Of a stretch of 64,000 nucleotides of DNA, positions 1-8,729 are shown piece after piece. The position numbers and the translations under genes are program-made. Position 1 is the stretch's first letter, and every line of letters starts with the position of its first letter. The notes under the pieces are model-generated. The model did not search any database, had not been told where the DNA came from, and saw only the letters and a program-made list of their open reading frames with translations. This stretch comes from JAFECT01 sp963838235 (GTDB taxonomy: Bacteria > Pseudomonadota > Alphaproteobacteria > Caulobacterales > Caulobacteraceae), in contig CAWIQJ010000006.1 in NCBI GenBank assembly GCA_963838235.1, forward strand, positions 434,001 to 498,000, given 5' to 3'.

Positions 1-10
1 ACCAAGCCAG

Positions 11-39
11 GCGCCGGCCCTTGCGGCCGGCGCTTTTTT
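11..39 (+). terminator. Rho-independent terminator
   Basis: A perfect 9-bp GC stem (11-19 pairing with 25-33) with a 5-nt loop is followed directly by six T residues on the plus strand. It would end transcription of a plus-strand gene lying left of the window. Confidence 0.85.
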
Positions 40-180
40 GTTGGGAAAAGAAAGGGCTGCGACGGCGACGGGCGCGTTCAGCCATGAATCCGCCCTATCC
101 CAAAGTCACGGTATCGGGGATTTCCTGTCGGGCTGGCCAGGTTTAAGAGGAGGGAACGCGGCGCCCGCCGCGATTGAGCC

Positions 181-1347
181 ATGTCCAGCACAACCCGCGA
201 CACGCCCGACAATCCCTACCGCAAGGCCGACCCTTGGGGGGCGCGCCCGACGGTCCCGCAGGTGTTCACCGTCCAGGCCGCACCCGCGCCGGTGCGCCGT
301 GTGTTCAAGCCGATCTCCCAAGCGCCCCAGGCGGCGGTCGCGCCGCGCGCCGAGCGGCTGCATCTGACGCCGGTCGCCGAACCCTATGACGAACCGCCGC
401 CGCCGCGCGCCGATACTAGGCCCACGCCCGCGCCGGACCTGATCACCGCCCGCCGGGCGCCGTTCGCGGGCTCGGCGCCCCTGCCGGCGAGCGAACGCGC
501 GCGCAGCTTTGTCGGCGCCGCCCCCATCGCCCAGCCGGACGCGGTGAAGCCGGTGGACGCGCCGGTTCAGGCCGAACGCGCGCCCGCCGCGCCGTCCCGC
601 CTGGCGCCCTTCGCCCGCTCGGACGCCGCCCCGCGCCCGACGCCCGCGCCCCGCCCCGCGGCCGCCCCGGAGCCCGCGGTGAAGCGTGAAGCGCCTGTGG
701 CGCTGCGCCCGGTTCCCCTGGCCGCGATCGCGCCGCCGGTCGGCGGCTTTGCCCCGGGCCGCACCTCGGGCGGCCGCCGCACGGGCCGGCCGCTGCCGAA
801 GGGCCTGTTGGCCGCCAGCCTGCTGGTTCTCGCCGGTGTCGCCGCTATCGCCGCCGCGGTGGTGCTCAAGCCCTGGGCGCCGCATCCCGGCGCCGTGGAC
901 GCGCTCGCAGCCCAGAGCGCCAAACCGCCCGCGCCGCTGACCATCACGCGCACGCCCGATCCGTTTGCGGCCAACGCGGCGACGCTGCCCGCATCGACGT
1001 CGCCGGCCCCGGTCACGACCGCCGTCGCCTCGCTGACGCCGCGGGTCGGACGCCCTGCGCCCGTCGCCGCTTCACCGGCGCTTGTATCGACCAACCCGAG
1101 CGTCCCGCCGCCCGCCGCCGACGCCGCGCCGCAACCCGGCGCCGTCCAGCCGGCCGCTGCGGCGGCTGCGCCGCCCAAGGCTGCGCCCACGCCGATCGTG
1201 GTGTCGCTGCCCCCGGAGATGGCGGCAAAGCCCGCCGCCGCTCAGCCCGAGCCGGTGAAGATCGCGGCCCCGCCGCCCAAGGCGCCGTCGTCGGAAACCA
1301 TCTCGACCTCGCACCTGCCGGGCGACAGCGTCGGTCCGCACCAGTAG
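181..1347 (+). CDS. Proline/alanine-rich single-pass membrane protein, function unknown
   Basis: This encodes 388 residues with strong GC3 bias and no recognisable enzyme domain. The first ~200 residues are a low-complexity Pro/Ala/Arg region. One clear transmembrane helix follows at about residues 204-225 (GLLAASLLVLAGVAAIAAAVVL), and the remainder is again Pro/Ala-rich. The layout suggests a cytoplasmic tail, one inner-membrane helix and a periplasmic disordered tail that could span part of the envelope. The ATG at 181 is the first good start; a purine-rich stretch (gaggaggga) lies about 25 nt upstream, rather far for a ribosome site. The gene is convergent with lepA, and a tandem palindromic repeat fills the gap. 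Antisense open frames exist but lack any family resemblance. The function is not recognised. Confidence 0.6.
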   Translation: MSSTTRDTPDNPYRKADPWGARPTVPQVFTVQAAPAPVRRVFKPISQAPQAAVAPRAERLHLTPVAEPYDEPPPPRADTRPTPAPDLITARRAPFAGSAPLPASERARSFVGAAPIAQPDAVKPVDAPVQAERAPAAPSRLAPFARSDAAPRPTPAPRPAAAPEPAVKREAPVALRPVPLAAIAPPVGGFAPGRTSGGRRTGRPLPKGLLAASLLVLAGVAAIAAAVVLKPWAPHPGAVDALAAQSAKPPAPLTITRTPDPFAANAATLPASTSPAPVTTAVASLTPRVGRPAPVAASPALVSTNPSVPPPAADAAPQPGAVQPAAAAAAPPKAAPTPIVVSLPPEMAAKPAAAQPEPVKIAAPPPKAPSSETISTSHLPGDSVGPHQ

Positions 1348-1381
1348 GGGCAGCAGAAGGACGGGCGGGGTTTCTGTGTGC

Positions 1382-1485
1382 GCGGGTCCCGGGCGGAAAA
1401 CCGCTGCGCACTTTTCCTGGACCCGCGGATTTTTGTTTGCGCAGGTCCCGGGCGGAAAACCGCTTCGCACTTTTCCTGGACCCGC
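1382..1485. repeat. Tandem pair of palindromic intergenic repeats (AAAACCG/CACTTTT core)
   Basis: Two near-identical 45-bp elements lie at 1382-1426 and 1441-1485, a 59-bp period. Each has outer arms gcgggtcc/ggacccgc (one mismatch in the second copy) enclosing an inner ggaaaa/ttttcc stem around ccgc..gcac. They fill the gap between two convergent genes and could form a bidirectional terminator. A diverged third copy lies at 11554-11602. Confidence 0.8.
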
Positions 1486-1486
1486 G

Positions 1487-3292
1487 TCAGTCCTCGTCCA
1501 TCTTGAGCGCCGCAATGAAGGCTTCCTGCGGGATGTCGACCTTGCCGAACTGGCGCATCCGCTTCTTGCCTTCCTTCTGCTTGTCGAGAAGTTTGCGCTT
1601 GCGGGTGGCGTCTCCGCCGTAGCATTTGGCGGTCACGTCCTTGCGCAGCGCGCGCACGGTCTCGCGCGCGATGATCTTGCCGCCGAGCGCCGCCTGGATC
1701 GGAATCACGAACAGGTGCGGCGGGATCAGCTCCTTCATCTTCTCGCACATCGCGCGCCCGCGGGTTTCGGCGCGGTCGCGGTGCACCAGCATGGACAGGG
1801 CGTCGACGGGTTCGCTGTTGACCAGGATCTGCATCTTCACCAGATCGCCGATGCGATGGCCGATCATCTCGTAATCGAAGGACGCATAGCCCTTGGAGAT
1901 CGACTTCAGACGGTCGTAGAAATCGAACACCACCTCGTTCAACGGCAGATCGTAGATCAGCATGGCGCGGGAGCCGACATAGCTCAGCTCGCGCTGCACG
2001 CCGCGGCGGTCCTGGCACAGCTTGATCACCGAGCCGAGATAGTCGTCGGGCGTCAGGATGGTGGCCTTGATCCAGGGTTCGGCGATGTCTTCGATCTTCA
2101 CCGGATCGGGCATGTCGGCGGGATTGTGCAGCTCGATCTTGTCGCCGTTGGTGAGCGTGATCAGGTAGACCACCGACGGCGCCGTCGCGATCAGGTCGAG
2201 ATTGAACTCGCGGCTCAACCGCTCCTGGATGATCTCCAGGTGCAGCAGGCCCAAGAACCCGCAACGGAAGCCGAAACCGAGCGCGGCAGAGGTCTCCATC
2301 TCGAAGGTGAACGACGCGTCGTTCAGGCGCAGGCGCCCGATGGCGGCGCGCAGATCTTCGAACTGGGCCGCATCCGCCGGGAACAGGCCGCAGAACACCA
2401 CCGACTGCACTTCCTTGAAGCCGGGCAGCGCCTGGGCGGTGGGCTTGCGTTCGTCGGTGATGGTGTCGCCGACCGCGGCTTGCGCCACTTCCTTGATCGA
2501 GGCGGTGATGAAGCCGACTTCGCCGGGGCCGATGGACTCCACGTCGACCGCCTTGGGGCGAAACACCCCGACCTTGTCGATCTGGTGCACCGAGCCCTGC
2601 TGCATCATGCGCACCTTCTGGTGCACGCGCAGACGTCCGTCGAACACGCGCACCAGCACCACGACGCCGAGATAGGCGTCGTACCAGGCGTCCACCAGGA
2701 GCGCCTTCAGCGGCGCGTTCTCGTCGCCCTTGGGCGGCGGCAGGCGCTCGACGATGGCTTCCAGCACGTCGGTGATGCCCACGCCGGTCTTGGCCGAACA
2801 TTCCACCGCCCGCGACGCGTCGATGCCGATCACGTCCTCGATCTGCTGGCGAATCCGATCGGGCTCGGCGGCCGGCAGATCGATCTTGTTCAGCACCGGG
2901 ACGATTTCGTGATTGTGCTCGATCGCCTGGTAGACATTGGCCAGGGTCTGGGCTTCGACGCCTTGCGAGGCGTCCACCACCAGGATCGATCCCTCGCAGG
3001 CCGCCAGCGAGCGCGACACCTCATAGGCGAAGTCCACGTGGCCGGGCGTGTCCATCAGATTGAGGATGTAGTCCTTGCCGTCCTTGGCTGTGTATTCGAG
3101 ACGCACGGTCTGGGCCTTGATGGTAATGCCGCGTTCGCGCTCGATATCCATTGAGTCGAGCACCTGCTCCTTCATCTCGCGCGCGGTCAGCGCCCCGGTC
3201 TGCTGGATCAGGCGATCCGACAGGGTCGATTTGCCGTGGTCGATGTGGGCCACGATGGAAAAGTTGCGGATGCGCTCGAGGGGGGTCGCCAT
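1487..3292 (-). CDS. lepA: Elongation factor 4 (LepA), ribosome back-translocating GTPase
   Basis: LepA is a translational GTPase that acts on stalled or mistranslocated ribosomes. The 601-residue protein is full length for the family. The GTPase domain is visible in order: P-loop AHIDHGKST near residue 15, switch region RERGITI, DTPGH, and NKID. The EF-G-like domains II, III and V follow, and then the LepA-specific C-terminal domain ending in the lysine-rich GDATRKRKLLDKQKEGKKR stretch. I chose the ATG at 3292 because it gives the canonical MATPLERIRNFSIVAHIDHG start; an in-frame ATG at 3310 would add six non-family residues. The gene is divergent from the EipA homologue, with a 172-bp shared upstream region. 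No frame disruption is seen. Confidence 0.97.
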   Translation of the reverse strand: MATPLERIRNFSIVAHIDHGKSTLSDRLIQQTGALTAREMKEQVLDSMDIERERGITIKAQTVRLEYTAKDGKDYILNLMDTPGHVDFAYEVSRSLAACEGSILVVDASQGVEAQTLANVYQAIEHNHEIVPVLNKIDLPAAEPDRIRQQIEDVIGIDASRAVECSAKTGVGITDVLEAIVERLPPPKGDENAPLKALLVDAWYDAYLGVVVLVRVFDGRLRVHQKVRMMQQGSVHQIDKVGVFRPKAVDVESIGPGEVGFITASIKEVAQAAVGDTITDERKPTAQALPGFKEVQSVVFCGLFPADAAQFEDLRAAIGRLRLNDASFTFEMETSAALGFGFRCGFLGLLHLEIIQERLSREFNLDLIATAPSVVYLITLTNGDKIELHNPADMPDPVKIEDIAEPWIKATILTPDDYLGSVIKLCQDRRGVQRELSYVGSRAMLIYDLPLNEVVFDFYDRLKSISKGYASFDYEMIGHRIGDLVKMQILVNSEPVDALSMLVHRDRAETRGRAMCEKMKELIPPHLFVIPIQAALGGKIIARETVRALRKDVTAKCYGGDATRKRKLLDKQKEGKKRMRQFGKVDIPQEAFIAALKMDED

Positions 3293-3464
3293 GGCGGCGG
3301 GCCGTAACACGCGCCTGCGCCAGCGCCAAGGCGGGCAAAAGCCGCTGGGACCGCTTATCCGGCCTCGGGTTGGCGGCGCGACGGCGGTCGGTGCGCGAAG
3401 GCCGCAAATGAGCCAAACTGGCGGTGCTTATCGCAGGACTGATTCGCCGCCCCAGGAGGGCCCC

Positions 3465-4082
3465 ATGCGCCGCCGCAGCCTCATCGTCGCCAGCCTCGCC
3501 GCCGCCGCCGCGTCGCCCATCGCCGCCTGGGCCCAGGACGATCACCCGGCCGATCACCCCGACGATCATCATGATGATCACCCCGGCGACGACGCGACCT
3601 ATCGCCGGGACGAAGTGATCCACGAAGGCTCCCGCTTCCTCGGCGTCACCGCCGAGGCCCTGGGCGGCGCGGTCGAGCACATCTTCAAGGACTACGGCGA
3701 CCGCCCGACCGGCTACATCGCCGGTACCGAGACCTCCGGCGCCTGGGGGTTTGGTCTGCGCTTCGGCAAGGGCTCGCTCTACATGAAGGCGGAAAAAGAG
3801 CCGGTCGCCTGTTTCTGGCAGGGACCGTCGATCGGTTTCGACGCCGGCGGCAACACCGGGCGGGTGTTCACCCTCTGCTACAAACTCGGCCATCCCGACG
3901 AGCTGTTCCAGCGCTACCCCGGTGTCGAGGGCTCGGCCTATTTCGTCGGCGGCCTCGGCGTGACCTACCAGCGCGCGGACGACATCACGCTGGCGCCGAT
4001 CCGCGCGGGCGTGGGCTTTAGGCTAGGCGCGAACGTCGGCTACCTCGCCTACTCGCGTAAGCGCCACTGGGTGCCGCTCTAA
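3465..4082 (+). CDS. eipA: EipA-like cell-envelope integrity protein (DUF1134)
   Basis: The protein has 205 residues, with a signal peptide over about the first 22 (MRRRSLIVASLAAAAASPIAAWA). A His/Asp-rich linker (DDHPADHPDDHHDDHP) comes next, then a complete DUF1134 domain. Its hallmark segments are visible: WQGPSIGFDAGGN, a FTLCYKL strand, RYPGVEGSAYFVGG and PIRAGVGFRLGANVGYL. In Brucella the family member EipA is periplasmic and supports envelope integrity; a similar role here is inferred from family. The ATG at 3465 follows a strong AGGAGG-type site at 3453-3459. The frame stays open further upstream to 3075, but that part is antisense to lepA. The acidic/His linker is unusual and might bind metal, which is speculation. 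Confidence 0.85.
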   Translation: MRRRSLIVASLAAAAASPIAAWAQDDHPADHPDDHHDDHPGDDATYRRDEVIHEGSRFLGVTAEALGGAVEHIFKDYGDRPTGYIAGTETSGAWGFGLRFGKGSLYMKAEKEPVACFWQGPSIGFDAGGNTGRVFTLCYKLGHPDELFQRYPGVEGSAYFVGGLGVTYQRADDITLAPIRAGVGFRLGANVGYLAYSRKRHWVPL

Positions 4083-4121
4083 AAAAATTCTCCGCGATCT
4101 CTGCGGTAAACTTGGCGACCG

Positions 4122-6509
4122 TCAGGACCGCAGAACCGCGCCGAGCTTTTGCGCCGCCGCGACGATCTTCGACGACACCGCTTCGATGTCCGCGTCGGTG
4201 AGCGTCTTGTCGTGCGGTTGCAGGCGCACTTCGACGGCGAGCGATTTCGAACCGTCCGGCACGCCGGCGCCGCGGTAGTGGTCGAACACGCGCGCGTCCG
4301 CGATCAGCGCCTTGTCCGCGCCCGAGATCGCACGCACCAGGTCGCCCGCGACCACGTCCTCCGACACCACGAACGCAAAGTCGCGCGACAGCGGCATCAG
4401 GGGCGCCAGTTCGACCGCCGGCCGGGTCTTGGTGGCCTTGCGCTTGGGCTCGGGCAGGCCGTCGAGGATCAGTTCGAAGCCGAACATCGGACCGGACGCG
4501 TCGAGCGCCTTCAGCACCGACGGATGCAGTTCGCCGAACTCGGCCATGACCTGTTTCGGGCCGAGCTGCAGCCGCGCTGAACGGCCCGGCCGCCACCAAG
4601 GCGAGGTGGTGCTCTGATTCACCTGCAGGGAGCCGGTCGGCGCGCCGAGGTCGTCGAGCAGGGCGAAGAGGTCGGCCTTCAGCTCGAACAGGGCGTCGCT
4701 CGCTTCGCCATCCCAGCGGCGCGGCGGCTTGGGTGCGGTGATCGCGGTGATCGCGGTGCGCTGATCGTTCGGACCGTCGGCGAGATAGACCGGGCCGATC
4801 TCGAACAGGGCTGTATCGGGGAATCCGCGCGCGGCGTTGCGCGCTGCCGCCCTGATCAGGTTGGGCAGGATCGACGGCCGCATGCAGTCGAGGTCGGCGG
4901 CGATGGGGTTTTCCAGCACCAGGGTCTCGACCCCGCCGCCGAAGCGTTCGGCGAAGGCGCGCGGAATGAACGACCAGGTCACCGCCTCCTGCCAGCCCTT
5001 GGCCGCGAGCGACCGGCGCGCGGCGCGCACACGCGTCTGCAGCGGATTGAGCACGCCCGACGCCTTCACGCCCGTTTCGGGCAGGGGCGTGGACGGCAAC
5101 GAGTCATAGCCCGCGATTCGCGCGACCTCTTCCACCAGGTCCGCCTTGCCCTCGACGTCGCGCCGCCAGGACGGCGGCGTGACGCTGAGCTTCGCGCCGT
5201 GCGGTTCGACCTTGAATCCAAGGTGGGTGAGGATTTCGACCACGCCTTCGCGGCCGATGGCGAGGCCCGCGAGCGCGTGCACATAGTTTGGATCGAAGTC
5301 GAACGCTTCCGGGGGCGCAGGCGGCGTTCCGGCCAGCGTGACATCCGATGGCTCCCCGCCGCAAACCTCGAGAATGAGACGCGTGGCGAGTTCGATGCCG
5401 TCGACCAGCGACTTCGGATCGACGCCGCGCGCGAACCGGTAAGCGGCGTCGGAATTGATGCCCGTCGCGCGCGAAGTCTGCGCCGTGCGCAGCGGATCGA
5501 ACCAGGCGCTTTCCAGGAAGACGTCGGTAGTCGCCTCCGAGCTGCCGGTCGTCTCGCCGCCCATGACGCCGCCGAGGCCGATGACGCCGGAGCCGTCGAC
5601 GATGGCGCACATCTCGGGCGTGATCGCGTAGTCCTTGCCGTCGAGCGCGAGAAATTTTTCGCCGTCGCGGCCCAGACGCGCCTCGACGAAGCCGCCGGTC
5701 AGCTTGTTGGCGTCATAGACATGCAGCGGACGCGCCCGGTCGTAGGAGACATAGTTGGTGACGTCCACCAGCATGTTCTTCGGGTTCAGGCCGATGGCCT
5801 TCAACCGGTCCTGCATCCATTTCGGCGAGGGCCGGTTCTTCACGCCGCGGATCAGCCGGCCGGCAAAGGCCGGACAGGCCTCAGGCGAGGTCAGCCGGAT
5901 CTCGATGGGGTTGGGGAATTTGCCCGCGATCGGCGCGACCGAGGTGTCCTTCAGCCGGCCCACGCCCGCCGCCGACAGGTCGCGCGCAATGCCGACTACG
6001 CCCAACCAGTCGGGCCGGTTCGGCGTGACTTCGAAATCGATGGCGGCCTCGGTCGCGAACACCTGCGCCGCGGGCACGCCCACGGCATAGCTGTCGTCGA
6101 TTTCCAGAATCCCGTCCGCGTCCGTGGTCAGTTCGAGTTCTGCGCCCGAGCACAGCATGCCGTTCGACACCACGCCGCGCACCGGCCGCGCCTCCAAGGT
6201 GATGCCGGTTCCGGGGATGTAGGCGCCCAGGGGCGCATAGAGGGTGGTCAGGCCCGCGCGCGCGTTGGGCGCGCCGCAGACGATTTCCTTGCGGCCGTCG
6301 ACGGTGTCGACCTGGCAGACGCGCAGTCGATCCGCGTTCGGATGCTTCTCGGCGTGCACCACCTTGGCGACGGTGAAGACCGCGAGCTTGGCGCCGGTGT
6401 CGATGACCTCCTCGACCTCGAGTCCGGCCATGGTCATGGCGTCGGCCACACGGTCGATCCCCGCGTCGGTGTCGAGGTGATCCTTCAGCCAGGAGAGGGT
6501 GAATTTCAT
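4122..6509 (-). CDS. pheT: Phenylalanyl-tRNA synthetase beta subunit
   Basis: This is the beta chain of the alpha2-beta2 PheRS that charges tRNA-Phe. At 795 residues it has normal bacterial length. It begins MKFTLSWLKDHL. An EMAP/OB-type tRNA-binding domain follows (KHPNADRLRVCQVD, IVCGAPNAR), then the B3/B4 editing region, the B5 domain, the catalytic-like core, and a C-terminal anticodon-binding ferredoxin-like domain (PLSRDFAFVVSEDV, HDKTLTDADIEA). The ATG at 6509 overlaps the stop codon of the upstream small membrane protein by 4 nt (ATGA), so the two are probably translationally coupled. The gene is intact and convergent with eipA. Confidence 0.97.
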   Translation of the reverse strand: MKFTLSWLKDHLDTDAGIDRVADAMTMAGLEVEEVIDTGAKLAVFTVAKVVHAEKHPNADRLRVCQVDTVDGRKEIVCGAPNARAGLTTLYAPLGAYIPGTGITLEARPVRGVVSNGMLCSGAELELTTDADGILEIDDSYAVGVPAAQVFATEAAIDFEVTPNRPDWLGVVGIARDLSAAGVGRLKDTSVAPIAGKFPNPIEIRLTSPEACPAFAGRLIRGVKNRPSPKWMQDRLKAIGLNPKNMLVDVTNYVSYDRARPLHVYDANKLTGGFVEARLGRDGEKFLALDGKDYAITPEMCAIVDGSGVIGLGGVMGGETTGSSEATTDVFLESAWFDPLRTAQTSRATGINSDAAYRFARGVDPKSLVDGIELATRLILEVCGGEPSDVTLAGTPPAPPEAFDFDPNYVHALAGLAIGREGVVEILTHLGFKVEPHGAKLSVTPPSWRRDVEGKADLVEEVARIAGYDSLPSTPLPETGVKASGVLNPLQTRVRAARRSLAAKGWQEAVTWSFIPRAFAERFGGGVETLVLENPIAADLDCMRPSILPNLIRAAARNAARGFPDTALFEIGPVYLADGPNDQRTAITAITAPKPPRRWDGEASDALFELKADLFALLDDLGAPTGSLQVNQSTTSPWWRPGRSARLQLGPKQVMAEFGELHPSVLKALDASGPMFGFELILDGLPEPKRKATKTRPAVELAPLMPLSRDFAFVVSEDVVAGDLVRAISGADKALIADARVFDHYRGAGVPDGSKSLAVEVRLQPHDKTLTDADIEAVSSKIVAAAQKLGAVLRS

Positions 6510-6964
6510 GACGACATCCGCGAAACGGTTTCCAGCACGACCTGCGCGAGGATCAGAACGAAACCCGCGCCGGACAGATAGAGCGCCAGGGTAAATCGGA
6601 TGGTGCGCGCCATGTTGGCTTTCAGGCCGTGGTCCAAAATGTCGTCGTCGGTGACCTTGGCGCTCGCCAGGCCCGACGAGGTCGCGACCAGGTTCGAACA
6701 ACACAGACCGACGGCGACCAGCAGGGCGACCAGGGCGCCCAGGCTGAGCACGCCCAAGGCCTTGTGCTCTGACAGGAACAACGCAATGGCGGCGAACACC
6801 GAGTTGGCCGTCATCACCCCGATCGACTTGTTGGTCAGCCGGTCGAGGTTCTTGACGAAATATTCGATCACCGCGCGCTTCGAGCCGAAGAACGCGACCA
6901 GCGCCGCGCCATAGGCCTCGCGGTGATGCGCCTTCAGGGGCGCGCCGAGAAGATGCGGGGCCAT
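6506..6964 (-). CDS. Three-helix membrane protein inserted between pheS and pheT
   Basis: The gene encodes 152 residues. Its ATG at 6964-6962 overlaps the pheS stop by one base (TGATG), and its own stop overlaps the pheT start (ATGA). An amphipathic N-terminus (residues 1-45) leads to three hydrophobic segments at about 47-64, 70-90 and 122-145, with an acidic loop TDDDILDHG between the second and third. There is no signal peptide or catalytic motif. Loose resemblance in helix layout (a short charged helix then NKS...N before the first membrane helix) to small Pycsar-type membrane effectors was noted but is not enough for assignment. Strict overlap on both sides shows co-translation with PheRS subunits. 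The function is unknown. Confidence 0.8.
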   Translation of the reverse strand: MAPHLLGAPLKAHHREAYGAALVAFFGSKRAVIEYFVKNLDRLTNKSIGVMTANSVFAAIALFLSEHKALGVLSLGALVALLVAVGLCCSNLVATSSGLASAKVTDDDILDHGLKANMARTIRFTLALYLSGAGFVLILAQVVLETVSRMSS

Positions 6965-8053
6965 CAGCTCAACCCACTGGCGGGGTTGGGCGCCTGGAAG
7001 GCCGAGAAGCCGTAGTGCGACAGCCAGCGCGTGTCCGAGGCGAACATGTCGCGCAGGTCCGGCACGCCGTACTTCAGCATGGCCATGCGGTCGACGCCGA
7101 GACCCCAGGCGAAGCCCTGCCAAACGTCGGGATCGATGCCGCTGAGGCGCAGCACGTTGGGATGCACCATGCCGCAGCCGAGAATCTCGAGCCAGTCGTT
7201 GCCCTGACCGACCTTCACCTCGCCGCCGGAGCGGTCGCAGCGCACGTCCATCTCCGCCGAAGGTTCGGTGAAGGGGAAGTGGTGCGGACGGAAGCGCACG
7301 GTCACGTCGCTGGTTTCGAAGAAGCGGCCGACGAAGGTTTCCAGGGTCCACTTCAGGTGGCCCATGTGGATTCCCTTATCGACCACCAGGCCTTCGATCT
7401 GGTGGAACATCGGCGTGTGGGTCTGGTCGCTGTCACAGCGGAACACACGGCCGGGCGCGATCAGTCGGTAGGGCGGCTTCTGCGACATCATGGTGCGCAC
7501 CTGCACCGGGCTGGTGTGGGTGCGCAGCAGCTTGCGCTCGAGCGGCTTGCCCTCGGCGTCGACGCCAGGCTTCAGGAAGAAGGTGTCGTGCATGTCCCGC
7601 GCCGGGTGTTTCGGCGGGAAGTTGAGCGCGGTGAAGTTGTGCCAATCGTCTTCGATGTCGGGGCCTTCGGCCACGCTGAAGCCCATCTCGGCGAAGAGGA
7701 CGACCAGCTCGTCCATCACCTGCATGGTCGGATGCACCGAGCCCTTGCGACGCGGCGGGGCGGGCAGGGTCAGGTCGACCTTGTCGGCGAGCAGCTTGGC
7801 TTCCAGCGCTGCGGCTTCGAGGTCGGAGGACCGCTCGGCCAGCGCCTTGGCGACGCGGTCGCTGAAGGCCGTTGATCTGCGGGCCCTGAACCTTACGCTC
7901 TTCCGGGCTCATGGCGCCCATGCCTTTGAGCAGGGTGGTGATCGAGCCCTGTTTGCCCAGCGCCGCCACCCGCACCGCGTCGAGCGCCGCCAGGTCCGTG
8001 CTGTCGGCCACGGCGGCGAGGAGGTCTTTTTCCATCTGAGCGAGGTCGGTCAT
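6964..8053 (-). CDS. pheS: Phenylalanyl-tRNA synthetase alpha subunit (frameshifted in this sequence)
   Basis: This is the catalytic alpha chain of PheRS. The N-terminal part (from ATG 8053: MTDLAQMEKDLLAAV, a coiled-coil arm) and the C-terminal class II core are in different frames. The core includes the HPTMQVMDELV motif and HTSPVQVRTM, ending with GLGVDRMAMLKYGVPDLR. The break is near 7867-7871. Removing one base from the GGCC there restores INAFSDRVAKALAER and gives about 362 residues, the normal family length. Because the gene is essential and every catalytic motif is intact, a sequencing or assembly insertion is the likeliest cause. It opens the pheS - membrane protein - pheT operon, separated from rplT by a terminator. 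Confidence 0.9.
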
Positions 8054-8090
8054 GTCGGGCTCTTAGCGGGTCGGGGGGTCGGCGGAAACG

Positions 8091-8122
8091 AAAACGCCCT
8101 CCCCGCGGGGCGGGAAGGGCGC
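8091..8122 (-). terminator. Rho-independent terminator after rplT
   Basis: Read on the minus strand, a GC-rich hairpin (CGCCC.. arms around 8095-8122) is followed by TTTT (8094-8091) and a second short T run. It separates the rpmI-rplT transcript from the pheS operon. Confidence 0.7.
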
Positions 8123-8148
8123 TCTCAGACTATTTTTATCTTGCCTGG

Positions 8149-8508
8149 TTAGGCCGCGAGCGCCGCGCGCACCTTGTCGGCGATGGCCTTAAAGGCGGCC
8201 GGGTCGGCGCCGGCCACATCGGCCAGCATCTTGCGGTCGAGCTCGATCCCGGCCTTGTCCAGGCCGTGGATGAACTGGGAATAGGTCAGGCCTTCCTCGC
8301 GGACGGCGGCGTTGATCCGCTGGATCCACAGGGCCCGGAACGAGCGCTTCTTATTGCGCCGGTCGCGATAGGCGTACTGGCCCGAGCGGTCCACGGCCGC
8401 CTTGGCGGTGCGGATGGTGTTCTTGCGGCGGCCATAGAAACCCTTGGCCTGCTTGAGAACCTTCTTGTGTTTGGCGTGGGACGTGACGCCCCGTTTGACG
8501 CGAGCCAT
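8149..8508 (-). CDS. rplT: 50S ribosomal protein L20
   Basis: L20 binds 23S rRNA early in 50S assembly and in many bacteria represses its own operon. The 119 residues match family length, from MARVKRGVTSHAKHKKVLKQ through the conserved FYGRRKNTIRTAK and RDRRNKKRSFRALWIQRINAA to the C-terminal globular domain. It starts 11 bp after the rpmI stop, so the two form one operon. The usual upstream partner infC is not present in this window. Confidence 0.97.
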   Translation of the reverse strand: MARVKRGVTSHAKHKKVLKQAKGFYGRRKNTIRTAKAAVDRSGQYAYRDRRNKKRSFRALWIQRINAAVREEGLTYSQFIHGLDKAGIELDRKMLADVAGADPAAFKAIADKVRAALAA

Positions 8509-8519
8509 TTCAAATCACC

Positions 8520-8729
8520 TCAATCTCGGCCGTAGGGCATGTAGGACTTGACCGTCCGCGTATCGGGGTCGGACAGGACCTCGGTGCCGCGGTTCTGGCG
8601 GATGTACTTGCCGTTGTGGCTGATCAGGCGGTGCCGCTTGCCGGCGACGCCGGCCTTCAGCTTGCCCGTGGCGGTGAATTTGAAGCGCTTTTTAGCGCCC
8701 GACTTGGTCTTCAGTTTGTACTTCGCCAT
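8520..8729 (-). CDS. rpmI: 50S ribosomal protein L35
   Basis: The 69-residue basic protein starts MAKYKLKTKSGAKKRFKFTATGK, the L35 signature, with the HRLISHNGKYIRQNRG segment downstream. It is the first gene of the rpmI-rplT operon. The Shine-Dalgarno-like AAGGA sits about 22 nt before the ATG, but a small perfect hairpin (8738-8750) lies between them and would bring it to about 9 nt when folded. Confidence 0.97.
   Translation of the reverse strand: MAKYKLKTKSGAKKRFKFTATGKLKAGVAGKRHRLISHNGKYIRQNRGTEVLSDPDTRTVKSYMPYGRD

Noticed and set aside
1376..3154. 592-codon plus-strand open frame opposite lepA
   Set aside because: lepA on the other strand is an unambiguous full-length conserved gene; the antisense frame is a high-GC shadow.
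3075..3464. N-terminal extension of the DUF1134 protein
   Set aside because: It is antisense to lepA, and the ATG at 3465 has a strong ribosome site and begins a signal peptide.
6506..6964. Assignment of the pheS-pheT membrane protein as a Pycsar effector
   Set aside because: Only helix layout and one short motif are similar; no cyclase or defence gene is adjacent.
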